The notes: generated from the letters alone by a model not told the origin. A DNA stretch of 20,000 nucleotides from Eimeria necatrix (GCF_000499385.1 NW_013654446.1:1-20000), one strand, 5' to 3'; positions 1-9,063 are shown, counted from the first letter of the stretch. Numbers and translations: made by a program.

Positions 1-2430
1 CCACCCCCCCCCTTCGCCCACAGCCACCACCGCCACCGCCGCTGCCGCAGCCACGGCCACGGCCACCGCAGCGGCCGCCGCCGCAGCCACAGCCACGGCC
101 ACAGCCACCCCCACCACCACAGCAGCAGCCGCAGCTCGGGGCGCCTGATAATCGTGGCCAACCGCCTGCCTCTGAGCGTGGAGCTGCAGGGGGACGGCGC
201 CTTCAAGTACAGCAAAAGCGGGGGGGGCCTCGTCTCCGGGCTGCAGGGCATAAGGGGCCTCGACTGCATCTGGGTGGGCTGGCCGGGCGCGGAGGCCCCC
301 CCAGTGCTGCGCCCGCGGCTGACTGCGGAGTACAGGCGCCACGGCTGCTCGCCCGTCTTCTTAGACCAGCAAACCATCGACGCCTACTACAACGGCTTCT
401 GCAACAACGTGCTGTGGCCGCTGCTGCACTACCTGCCGCCCCCGCTGGACTTGGACTCTGGAGAGGAGCAGAGCCTGCTGCAGTGGAGGGCCTACGTGCA
501 TGCAAACGAGTTGTTCTGCGAAGCTGTCTGCGAAGTGTGCACAGCCGCGCTCCAAGCCCCACACAAATCCCCACACGAATAGCAGTAGTGCAGCAACTAG
601 AGGCCCTCAGTAGTCTTTAAAGTAGGCAGTGGGCGCCAAGTCCTGGCTGGCCGGCGAGCGCCCAGCAGCAAAAACTAACAGCCAGCCCCGAGTGCTGCAG
701 TTGTGCTGCAGGTGATGCGCCCAGATGACCTCGTCTGGGTGCACGACTACCACCTGATGCTGCTGCCGAAGCTGCTGCGGGACCGCCTGGGCGACGACGG
801 CTGCGCACTGCGCGTGGGCTGGTTTCTGCACACGCCGTTTCCCTCCAGCGAGCTTTTCCGGCTGCTGCCGTACCGAGCGGAGCTGCTGACGGGGCTGCTG
901 AGTGCCAACTTGCTGGGCTTCCACGTGGACTCTTACATGCGGCACTTCTTCTCTGCATGCGTTCAAACTTTGGGGCTGGAAGTCACTGACCGGGGAGTTC
1001 TCGCTGCCCCCGTGGGCGGCGTCTACGCGCGCTGCGCAGCCATTCCCATTGGCATCGACAGCGACAGCTTCGTCGAACAAGCTGCTTCCCAGCAAGTGCA
1101 GCAGGCAGCAGCGCAGCTCAAGAAGGAAATGGGAGACAGACGGGTGGGCAAAGAGCTGCTGCTGCTGCTGGCGCTGCTGCGGCCGCCAGCGCTGCTGCTG
1201 CTGCGGCTTGTACTTTTCATGTTTTTGTCGAAGTCTTGTCTTTTTCTTTGTCCAGGTTGTGCTGGGAGTCGACCGGCTGGACTATATGAAGGGGCTTCCC
1301 CACAAGCTGAATGCCTTCGACAGGTTTCTGCAGCAGCACCCCGACATGAAGGATTCCGTGCTGCTGCTTCAGGTGGCCGTCCCGACGCGCACTGGGGTCC
1401 ATGAATACCAAAAGCTCAAGACCAAAGTGAGCAGCAGCAGCAGCAGCGGCAGCAGCAGCAACACATGCAGCAGCAACAGCAGCAATTTTGGCCGCCGGAG
1501 TTCTCTCAAGCGGCTACTCCTCCTCTTGCTGCGGGCAGCTGCCTGCAAGCTCAGCTGCAGCAGCTGCTGCTGCTGCAGGCGCAGACCCTTTAGAGGTTTT
1601 CAGTGCGAAGGCTGCGAAAGAAATTATCCCTTGCGTTTAGTGTCTTCAGCTGCAGCCTAGACTTCTTTAGGACGAGGATCCAAACACTGCGGCTTGGGAC
1701 TTGGGCTTGAGGGTTTGAGGGTTTAAACTCCCCAAATTAGGGTTTAGTGCGTAGGCGTGGTTTGCTGCGTGTTCAGGTGCACGAGCTGGTGGGCCGCATA
1801 AACGGCAGCCGCGGCAGTTTGTCTCGCGTGCCTCTACAGTCTTTGGATCGTTCTGTGAGTGCAGTCGATTTGTGTGCATTATATTTAGTGGCGGATTGTC
1901 TTTTCATTACTTCTTTGAGAGACGGAATGAACCTTGTGGCCCTGGAGTTCGTCGCTGCGCAGCAAGCCAAGACGCAGGTGGCGGCGGCTGCAGCTGCAAC
2001 GCAGCAGCAGCAGCAGCAGCAGCAAAAGCTGCTGCAGCAGGACCCAAAGCAGCAGCCGCTCCCGGGGGACCCCACGGCTCCTTCGGCAGCAGTAGCAGCA
2101 GCAAACGCCACAGCAGCAGCAGCAGCTGCAGCTGCAGCTCCTGCAGCAGCAGCTGCAGGCACTACCGCCATCTGCAGTGCCTGCGGCCACCCTATAGGGT
2201 CTTGCTGCCAGGGGGGCCCCTCTGGCAAGCAGTGCAAGGCAGGCGACAGCAACCTGCTTAGGGGCCCCGGGGTTTTAATATTGTCTGAGTTTGCTGGAGC
2301 GGCGGAGTTTCTGCAAGACGGGTCTTTGATTATAAATCCTTGGAATGAACAGCAAAGTGCTGAGGCGCTTTATACAGCGCTCACCATGCCTAGGGCAGAA
2401 AGGGAGGAAAGACACAAGTGAGATGCAGGC

Positions 2431-2462
<32 letters not shown>

Positions 2463-4685
2463 CGCTGAAGTATCAGTTGCAGCAGCAGCAGCAGCAGTCG
2501 TTGAAGTAGCAGTTGCAGCAGCAGAAATAATTGCAGAAGGCACGAAACCAGCAGCAGAGCAATGGCGTCATATGCGTAGAGATAGTAGCAGCAGCAGCGA
2601 GAGCAGCAGCACCAACGGAATGCGGATTGCGCCATGCTCCTCTTTTGGCTGTTTCATATTTGGCATTGCATCTTAAATGGTTTCGAATATGCAAACATTG
2701 GCTGAAGGCAGGAGATCTCCTAGTGTTTTTGTGAAGCAGGATTCGGGGTTTTAGAGTTTAGGGTTTAGGGTTTAGGGTTTGGCGTCTTTGTGTCTCAGGA
2801 AGCTGATGCAGGTAGTCACTGCAAACACCAGCACAATTTGGGCGCGGAAGTTTGTTGCTGCTCTCATAGAGGCCTCCGACGAATCCGAGGGAGTGTGTAT
2901 ACCCTAAACCCTAAACCCTAGCTACACCCTAAACCCTACAGCCCCGCTGCTGCTGCAGTTGCCTCTAATTCCCTTGCCTGCTGCTGCATGCACTTTATCC
3001 CCGCTGTTTGCCCTTTGCTAGACAGGAAAATGCGATTTGCCGACGTGCCGACAAATCCCATTTTCCTGTCTAGCATTTTATTGCTGCTGCATCAACGGCT
3101 TTTGCGTGGTGTATCTGCACCATTTGCTGCCTTAAGCAGCATCTTTGGGTGTATGGGCAGCTCTTCGGGCTGTATGTACAGCGCACATGAGTGGATCATT
3201 TGCGACGTTTTTGGGGTGTACCTGAACTGCGCCTCAGCTGCACCTGCAGCAGCAAAGAGGCTGTAGCTTTAGGGGATTTGAGGCTTATTTGCCGTTTCTT
3301 TGCTGCACATTTGCTGTGTTTTCTTTGCATTGCGGCATTTGTGGAAAGCTTTGGTGCTGCTGCTGCTGCCTAGGATGGGCGTGCGAGCAGCAAAAGGGGG
3401 CTGTCTGCAGCAGGACTTGCATGCAGTGCGTGGCCTTGCATGCAGTGCTTGCTGCGCATGCAGGTAAGGGCCTCAGTGCCCCCGCTGCTGCAGCCAGGAA
3501 CCCTCGTGCCGCTGTTCGTGGGCTGCCTGCGGCCGCGGCTGCTCATAGTTAGCGTCTGGGGGGGGCTGCTGCCAGTGCGCAGCCGCAGCAACTTGCCTCT
3601 TCCCGAGAGAACTCCTGACCCGCTGCCGCTGTCTGTTGCTGCTGCTCTCGCGGCCCTCGCGGCGCTGCCCCACACTGCAGTGGTGGTCTTAACTGAACAC
3701 CCGCGGGCTGCGGTGGAAAACCTCTTCAAAGACATTCCCGTTTGCGTTGCTGTCGAGAAAGGAGCCAAGTACCGGTCAGCACTTTTCAAACAATTACTTC
3801 TCAAAAATCCCCTATTTTCAAATCTCTTGCTTATTTGCAAATTTGCATTTTGTTTCCGCATGCGTATGTGCGCATCTTTCTTGAGTGCCCAAAGACAAAC
3901 TGCGATTATTGTGAAGGCCCTGCTACCTCAGCATGCCTCTGCATGGTTATGTACGCCTGCATATATATATATATATATATACGTATGTATCAATATATAT
4001 ATATGTGTGCATATAAATATATCTATACATATAAATGTAGCATAAGAGCCACGCTTGAATAGATTATTTGTTTGAATATATATTCGTTGGCAAGAAAACT
4101 TTTGTCTTCGATGTGCATACATTTATGCACCCATTATTGTGAATCTGCTTACATAGCTGTGTATATGCATGCATAACTAGAAATGCCCACCATGCTTTAA
4201 CGTGTACAAGTCTTCTTAGCCAAAATTTTCAAAGCTTTTACGGATAGACGCATGCTCGCATGCAGAAGGAGATAGGCTATTTCAGAGAGGCAGACAGAAA
4301 TAAGAAAGAGAGACTGAGAAGTAGCTAACAGCAAACGAAGCAGAGAGCATCTCAGAGATACAAAGAATAAAAGGCATGTGAAATGACCGGAATTAATGAG
4401 CAGCTTTGGTTTTTTTGCATGCTTGCGGTGTACGTACAGCACACGGGGAGGACAGTGGCTGACTTTGCTCGAAGAATCTTCTCTCCAGGGTCTCGACGAA
4501 TGGATGCCGAGCACTCGGACAGTCATGGATTACTACCAAGTAGCTAGGGTTTAGGGTTTGGGCTTTGGGGTTTAGGTTTTAGGGTTTGAACTACACGACG
4601 CAGGGGCGCATTTCGCTCCGAGCTTTCCTTGTGCAAGCTCGTACTAAGTGTCCAGTGATCACTGCCTCAGAAGTCGAGTTGATAG

Positions 4686-4718
<33 letters not shown>

Positions 4719-6690
4719 GCTGCTGGGATTGCTGCAGGAGAGGACCCCTGGATCGTTTGTAGAGGCTACAGTTGGGACTCTGAACTGGCACTGGGACGAG
4801 CTGCAGCAAGCCTTTGGACGGCAGCAAGCCACAGACTTGCTGGCCTATCTCAGGGCTTCCTTGCTGCGGCAGCAGGAAGAGCAGCAGCAGCAAGTGCAAC
4901 AGCAGCAGCAGCAGAAGCAGCAGCAGCAGCGGAAAGAGCAAGAAGACACAAACTCAGAGCAAAGTCACGGAACCACCCAGAGCCATCAGCAGCAGCAGGA
5001 ACAGCAGCAGCAGCAGCAGCAGCAGCAGCCGCGGCGCAGCAAGGTGGAAGTCGTGCTGGGGCCTCGTTCAGTGGAAGTGCGCGATGTTGCATGCAGCAGG
5101 AAGCAACTTCTGGTCAGTGTCTTCAAAACTCAGAAATAGTTTTTGGACTTCAAACTTTGGGATTTGCAAAAACTTCAAAATGGGGCAGCAAAATGTTTCT
5201 ATATTTGCTGCCGTTTTTATATTCCTTTTTCTTCGCTTTTCTGCACCACTTTGCGTCTGTTTGCTTTTTACCTTTCTCCTTGTGAGCCACTTCAGCTGTT
5301 TCTTTTTAACCCATTTTATTCTGTTTTCTTGTGTACTTTTGCCTTTTCTTTTCTCACTTTTCCTTTTACTGCATACCTATTCTTCTTTTTTCTTTGCTTC
5401 TTACTATTTATTCTGGGTTCTGTTGTGTGTCTCTATTTTTCTGCAGCAAATAGTTATTTCTTTCATTTTATATCTTCGTGTGTAGATACAATAGCACCAT
5501 AAGAAGATAATTTGTGCCTTTTGTCTGCATCAATTACTTTTTTTTCCCATTTAATATTTTCAAATATTGGCACAATAGCAGTATAAGAAAATACTTTGTC
5601 TCAAACACTGTATTTATTTTTCTCATTTGATATTCTCAAATATTGGTACAAGAGCTCTATAATTAAATAATTTGTCTTTTTTGTTTCATTCAATTACTCA
5701 TTTTTCTCATCTAGTATTTTCAGATATTGGTGCAATAGCTTTATAAGAAGATAATTTATCTCCTTTGTTTTGTTTCATTCAATTATTATTTTTCTCCTTC
5801 AATATTTTCAAATATTGGCACAATAGCTTTATAAAAAAGATAATTTGTCTCAATCACTTTACTTATTTTTTTCAGTTAATATTTTCAGATATTGCTACAA
5901 CGACTTTACAATAAAACAATTTGTCTGTTTTGTCTCTTCCTCTTTTATTTTTGCATCTTTTTCGTCTCTGTCTCTATTTGCAGCTGCGAGTAGTTGACCG
6001 CGAGTTTGGTTCTTCTTTCTTGAGGTCTGTTGGATTTTATTTGTGCATTGGGAGTTTTGCCTGGAGAGAAGAGGATCTTTTTGAGTTGTTTGACGACGAA
6101 GACCAGCAGCAGCAGCAACGGCAGCAGCAGCAGCAGCAGCAGCAGCAGGAACAGGCCCCTGACCCGATTCCGCGCCCCCTGGCCATAGACCTTCCGAGTG
6201 TCTCCTTGTCTCCCACGCATGCACAGCAGCGGCAGCAGGAGCAACGTGAACATCAGCAGCAAGTACTTCAGGAGCAGCAGGAGCAGCGGCAGCAGCAGCA
6301 GCAGCAACAGCAGCAAGCAATGCAGACTCCCGAAGCAGCAGGGAACGCAGCGGCGGCACGAGCAGCAGCAGACAAAACAGCGAAAACTGCAGCACCAGGA
6401 AAGCCAGCAGCTCCAGCTGCTGCAGCAGCTGCTGCTGCTGCTGCTGAGGCTCCAGACCAGTTTTTGAAAAACCGCAGAATGTCGGAACCTACTCCCAAGA
6501 GACAGAGTCAGTGTGCTGCTGCAGCATGCAAGGAGCTGGCGCAGTGTACAGACACTGCAGCGCATGCAAGGTGCATGCGCGGCGGTGTCTGTACACTGCG
6601 CCAGCTCTTGGGGCTCTGCACTCTATAAACACATTAACAGTGGCCCCGTGTGCCTTATATACATGTATGACATACTATGAACCAACGATA

Positions 6691-6747
<57 letters not shown>

Positions 6748-7465
6748 GGAATAATAATAATTGCAAATAGGACTGTGGGGCGCACAGGCAATCGACTGAG
6801 CAAACAAGGAACTTTCCCGCGCTCGAGCCCAGCCTTCATGCGCACAACCAGCAACAGCAGCAACAGCAGCAGCAGCAACAACAGCAGCAAAAGCAGCAGC
6901 AGCAAGAGGGAGTGGAACTGGGCAGGGAGGACTTGCGTTTCAGTCAGGTAATCTTCATTCCCTTGATTGCATGCATGCATGCATGCAAGCATGCAATATA
7001 TATGCACGCAAGCATGCATGCAGTCCTGGATTACAGCTCTACACTATCCTGTCTGACCTCTGCCCTCTCCTCGTGTGGCTCTTCAGCCCCTTACTCTGTC
7101 TCACTTCGGCTTTACCGATTTTTTTACATTTGTTTCTCTTTTTTTGTATTATTTCTCTTTTTTTGCATTTGTTTCTCTTTTTGGAACTTTTTTCACTGCC
7201 AAGTGCCTCTATATTGGCTGGCTTGCCAGTGGTTCCTTCCGTCTCTTCTTTCGAAATCTTTGTCTCGTTTTTTTGTTTATTTTGACTCTTTTTTTGGAAA
7301 TTGAAACTATCTTTTCTTGTCAATTGCGCCTTCAGCGTGGGTCTCAACCTTTCCCGCGCCCGCACTTGTGTTCCCAACGCCTACCACGTACAGAGCCTGT
7401 TGATACACCTGGCCGAGGCAGTGGCAGCTGCAGGGATGCATGCGCAGCAGAGCTCTTGGGTATAG
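1..7465 (+). CDS. TPS: Trehalose-6-phosphate synthase / trehalose-phosphatase-like fusion protein (5'-partial, 11 exons)
   Basis: The synthase makes trehalose 6-phosphate from UDP-glucose and glucose 6-phosphate in the cytosol; the C-terminal half resembles the phosphatase that would make trehalose. Exons read by eye: to 534, 712-1143, 1256-1426, 1777-2417, 2799-2892, 3464-3774, 4440-4539, 4738-5112, 5984-~6510, ~6771-6947, 7336-7465 (TAG at 7463). All introns are GT-AG and the phases join; only the 6510/6771 junction is a guess. The joined product has about 1,160 residues, close to plant and fungal synthase-phosphatase fusions once the low-complexity inserts are discounted. The first frame is open to base 1 and reads a His/Arg/Ser-rich stretch before the synthase domain, so the true start lies upstream or base ~22 is an acceptor. 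Introns carry telomere-like arrays, an ~80-bp satellite and hairpins. Family assignment is very secure; individual splice sites are inferred. Confidence 0.9.
1703..1748 (+). repeat. Degenerate telomere-like array in intron 3
   Basis: GGGTTTGAGGGTTTAAAC followed by TTAGGGTTTAG lies about 30 bases upstream of the exon 4 acceptor at 1776. It matches the TTTAGGG unit with errors. Confidence 0.7.
1966..2265 (+). repeat. In-frame Gln/Ala low-complexity insert inside the synthase domain
   Basis: About 90-100 residues of poly-Gln, poly-Ala and a small Cys-containing segment (AICSACGHPIGSCC) lie between VALEFVAAQ and GVLILSEFAGAA. In other GT20 enzymes this junction is a short loop of under ten residues. 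The DNA is mainly CAG/GCA triplets and stays in frame with both flanks, so it is coding, not an intron. Homopolymeric amino-acid repeats of this kind are typical of Eimeria proteins. Confidence 0.85.
2745..2781 (+). repeat. Telomere-like array (TTTAGGG) upstream of exon 5
   Basis: Three clean units plus degenerate ones in intron 4, ending 17 bases before exon 5 (2799-2892). It is in inverted orientation to the array at 2900-2938. Confidence 0.9.
2900..2938 (+). repeat. Telomere-like array (CCCTAAA) downstream of exon 5
   Basis: Two groups of CCCTAAA units separated by GCTACA, starting seven bases after the end of exon 5 in intron 5. The rest of intron 5 (to 3463) holds no coding sequence that I can support. 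It contains a GCTGTATGTACAGC palindrome at 3169 and a duplicated CTAGACAGGAAAATG-type segment in inverted orientation near 3018 and 3060. Confidence 0.9.
3775..4439 (+). other. Intron 6 with AT dinucleotide repeats
   Basis: AT-rich intron with a (TA)n tract at about 3961-3981 and further alternating purine-pyrimidine sequence to about 4045. The acceptor TACAG|C at 4439 overlaps the GGTGTACGTACAG palindrome. Joining 3774 to 4440 keeps the phosphatase-like frame (KYR-TRGGQW). Confidence 0.7.
4427..4440. promoter_or_regulatory. GGTGTACGTACAGC palindrome-like site at an acceptor
   Basis: A near-copy of the dispersed palindrome GGTGTACGTACACC whose right half contains the exon 7 acceptor (TACAG|C). 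Function unknown. Confidence 0.4.
4544..4588 (+). repeat. Telomere-like array in intron 7
   Basis: Imperfect TTTAGGG units begin four bases after the exon 7 end at 4539. A CTG run at 4687-4716 follows in the same intron, shortly before the acceptor at 4737. Confidence 0.85.
5485..5935 (+). repeat. Degenerate ~80-bp tandem repeat in intron 8
   Basis: The phrase CAATAGC plus TATAAGAAGATAATTTGTC recurs with anchor points at 5489, 5573, 5649, 5733, 5821 and 5898, a spacing of 76-88 bases. Each unit also has a T-rich part and ATTTTCAAATATTGG. The array fills the second half of the 871-base intron 5113-5983. The first half is T-rich and gives spurious Phe/Leu-rich open frames. Confidence 0.85.
6104..6480 (+). 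repeat. Coding poly-Gln / poly-Ala tract in exon 9
   Basis: After FELFDDED the frame enters a stretch of CAG and GCA triplets giving Gln-rich then Ala-rich sequence, interrupted by a Pro/Ser segment (IPRPLAIDLPSVSLSPTHA) and a Lys/Ala/Pro segment. It interrupts the HAD fold just before its last strand. The exon probably ends near 6510 after SEPTPKRQS, where TCA|GTGTGC gives the phase needed for an acceptor at 6770; that donor is tentative. Confidence 0.6.
6533..6607. repeat. Perfect 23-bp inverted repeat (hairpin)
   Basis: Arm 6533-6555 (begins GAGCTGGCGCAGTGTACAGA) is exactly complementary to 6585-6607. Inside, 6560-6568 and 6572-6580 form a second 9-bp stem around a three-base loop. In my exon model it lies in intron 9. 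Confidence 0.95.
6689..6759 (+). repeat. (TAA)n microsatellite in intron 9
   Basis: More than twenty nearly pure TAA/ATA units. Translated it would be poly-Ile, which argues for intron. It lies just upstream of the proposed acceptor at 6770. Confidence 0.9.
6968..7021. repeat. TGCATGCA cluster in intron 10
   Basis: Overlapping TGCATGCA and AAGCATGCA units follow about 20 bases after the exon 10 donor at 6948. The rest of the intron to 7335 is T-rich. TGCATGCA is a known ApiAP2 binding motif in Plasmodium and Cryptosporidium; its role here is unknown. Confidence 0.7.
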
Positions 7466-7579
7466 TGCGTGCATGCACCAGTGCATGCATGCACCGGGGC
7501 ATGCATGCACCAGTGCATGCATGCACTGGCACTGGCGCATGCATGCACTGGCGCATGCATGCGGCATACCCAAGAGCTC
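7450..7579. repeat. Long hairpin overlapping the trehalose gene stop codon
   Basis: GAGCTCTTGGGTAT (7450-7463) is perfectly complementary to 7566-7579. The 102 bases between are made of GTGCATGCATGCACC-type units, many of which can pair across the axis. The stop codon TAG (7463-7465) begins at the inner edge of the left arm, so the hairpin covers the last codons and the start of the 3' UTR. Confidence 0.9.
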
Positions 7580-7783
7580 CAGTGTATGCAGCTGCAATTC
7601 CCCTAGATGTAGCCTAAGCATGCTTGCATGCGGGCTTGGGCGGATGCGTGCACGGGTGCATGCATTCGCACTCTTTCTTTGGCTGCGGGTCCGTGGCCAG
7701 GGGCCTTTTGTGCAGACAGTCCTGTTTTGTATTGTTTGTTGAGGGGCCCCCAAGAGGGGCCCTTGAGGTGGACTAGAGGCAGC

Positions 7784-7828
7784 AGTTAGCTAGCTAGCTA
7801 GCTAGCTAGCTAGCTAGCTGGCTAGCTA
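7784..7828. repeat. (TAGC)n microsatellite
   Basis: About ten TAGC units, self-complementary because AGCT and GCTAGC are palindromic, with one G interruption near the end. Confidence 0.95.
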
Positions 7829-8344
7829 TGCTTTGATTTAGCTACCTGGCTGTGCCTTGCACTTATAGCATAGTAGCCAATGAATGGAGAAACAGACTAA
7901 GGAGCGAAGCGACCAACAAGCACCGGCAGATCGCAGCCTCCTAATTGGCAGCCCGAAAATTTTATGTTCGGTAGATTAGCGTGCATTCTATATTTGTCAT
8001 TAGCAAATAAACTCTCCAAGATTGGCACTTCTAAGTGCTGCAAATGGTAAGAACTACGAAGCAAGCATATCAGTGTTCACACAAAATATGTGTAACTTGC
8101 TAGAGACTATTTGCGCATATATTACTATATCATCCCAGCAGAGAAGTGTTCATATAGATGGGCCGTTCTGAGCTTTTGTAGGCTGCAACTAAAGGTGTTA
8201 AAACGTTTACCTGCTTGACATTAGATTCTGCATAGCAAGTATAGATAATAATGAATTGAATTAATTAAAAGGAAAGATAAAAGAGTAACGCAAACGCCAC
8301 AAACACAAGTCCTGTCCGGGGGCCCCTGAAGGCGGTACTTCTTG

Positions 8345-8396
8345 CGTTTGTTGACACAACTCAATCTCCACGTTTGTTGACACAACTCAATCTCCA
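8345..8396 (+). repeat. 26-bp tandem duplication
   Basis: The 26-base unit starting CGTTTGTTGACACAACTCAA occurs twice head to tail (8345-8370, 8371-8396) without a mismatch, which suggests a recent duplication. Confidence 0.95.
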
Positions 8397-8466
8397 GATG
8401 AATAGTCAAACTAGCTAACCAGCCGATTGGATAATCAGTTCAATTCAAGTATGTAGCAAATGTAGA

Positions 8467-8520
8467 TGCATGCATGCATATATAATATGCGTGCATGCAA
8501 ATTATATATGCATGCATGCA
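8467..8520. repeat. Perfect 20-bp inverted repeat with TGCATGCA arms
   Basis: TGCATGCATGCATATATAAT (8467-8486) pairs perfectly with 8501-8520 around a 14-base loop that itself holds GTGCATGCAA. Two more TGCATGCA units follow to 8534. Confidence 0.95.
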
Positions 8521-8584
8521 TATGCATGCATGCAGGGGCTTTTATAGCCAAAGACCGTCGGGGTGTTGTTGCACTTTGCGAATT

Positions 8585-8725
8585 CGATGCAGCAGCAGCT
8601 TTTGATTAGCAGGCTGTGAAGACAGCCCCACGGCTTTGAACAGAATGCAAAGTTTTGTTCGAAGCCGCTGAGGAAGGCAATTTGCTTAAAGCATTTCGGC
8701 TTTCAATGGCTAGCTGCTGCTTTCA
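8585..8725 (+). other. Segment with nested short stems
   Basis: GGCTGT/ACAGCC (8612-8627) and CGGCTTTGAAC/GTTCGAAGCCG (8631-8667, one G-U type mismatch) are adjacent stems. AGCAGCAGCT near 8591 is complementary to AGCTGCTGCT near 8713 and could close them. No RNA family is recognised and chance pairing is possible. Confidence 0.25.
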
Positions 8726-9063
8726 CCTTCAACTCTTTTAGTGTTGGCCTGCAAGTCACTGCGGGGTGAATTGGCTGCAGGGAAATTTGGCTGTTGTGTC
8801 CAGCGAATAGTTTTTTACATCCTCTTTTGTTTTGTCTAAACACCTACTCTAATGTCCAGCACTCAGCGAATAAGCCGGAACTCAAATATTACAAAGATTT
8901 AGGAAACAAAGCAACAAAATTCGAGCTATCGGGCACAAAAAAGAGGCAGCACTGTTTGCAGAGTTGCATATTTGCAGCTTTCTCCGGAAGTCGCCGATAA
9001 AAGATGCGATTTTTATATACAGAAAGCAGCAATTATATAATTATTTGCATGCTTTTCTCGTGG

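Larger units (their letters stand above)
142..2417 (+). other. GT20 trehalose-6-phosphate synthase domain, motifs intact
   Basis: Exons 1-4 give the GT20 domain in order: RLIIVANRLPLSV, GGGLVSGLQGI, WVGWPG, YYNGFCNNVLWPLLH, YVHANELF (exon 1); DDLVWVHDYHLMLLP and GWFLHTPFPSSELF, then IPIGID (exon 2); VLGVDRLDYMKGLPHKL and VAVPTRTGVHEYQKL (exon 3); GRINGSRGS, ADCLFITSLRDGMNLVALE and GVLILSEFAGAAEFL (exon 4). In E. coli OtsA the corresponding residues bind UDP-glucose and glucose 6-phosphate: the Arg of the first strand, the Tyr/Trp of YYN..LWP, Asp and His of HDYH and FLHTPFP, Arg and Lys of DRLDYxKGxPxK, and Arg, Asp, Asn and Glu of LRDGMNLVxxE. All are present, so an active synthase is expected. 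Exon 5 adds the domain's closing helix (KLMQVVTANTSTIWARKFV). Confidence 0.93.
3464..7465 (+). other. Trehalose-phosphatase-like HAD domain with degenerate catalytic motifs
   Basis: Exons 6-11 follow the family order: VPPLLQPGTLVPLFVGCLRP, RLLIVSVWGGLLP, AVVVLTEHP, VAVEKGAKYR (exon 6); WLTLLEES with EWMPSTRTVMDYYQ (exon 7); ERTPGSFVEATVGTLNWHW, AFGRQQATDLLAYLRASL, KVEVVLGPRSVEVRDVACS (exon 8); FYLCIGSFAWREEDLFELF (exon 9); VGLNLSRARTCVPNAYHVQ and SLLIHLAEAV (exons 10-11). Active family members have DYDGT, SGRD, AEHG and GDDxSDEDMF at the matching places. Here they read SVWGG, TEHP, VEKG and GSFAWREEDLF, so both motif-I aspartates and the motif-IV Asp-Asp are gone. I infer a non-catalytic regulatory or scaffold domain, as in the phosphatase-like part of plant class I TPS proteins. 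A long Gln/Ala/Ser insert separates the GSFAWREED strand from the last strand. Confidence 0.85.
7580..8460. other. Intergenic stretch downstream of the trehalose gene
   Basis: Contains more GCATGC/TGCATGC units (7617-7666), paired GGGGCCC blocks at 7742-7765, the TAGC microsatellite and then AT-rich single-copy-looking DNA from about 7830. No open frame looks coding on either strand. An AATAAA lies at about 8005, far from the stop. Confidence 0.6.

Noticed and set aside
5143..5502. Phe/Leu-rich plus-strand frames resembling a membrane protein
   Set aside because: They come from a T-rich intron of the trehalose gene; the frame is not needed, as exon 8 joins exon 9 in phase and family motifs continue.
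6689..6770. Poly-Ile coding sequence
   Set aside because: The (TAA)n tract is far more likely intronic; poly-Ile is not seen elsewhere and an acceptor follows at 6770.
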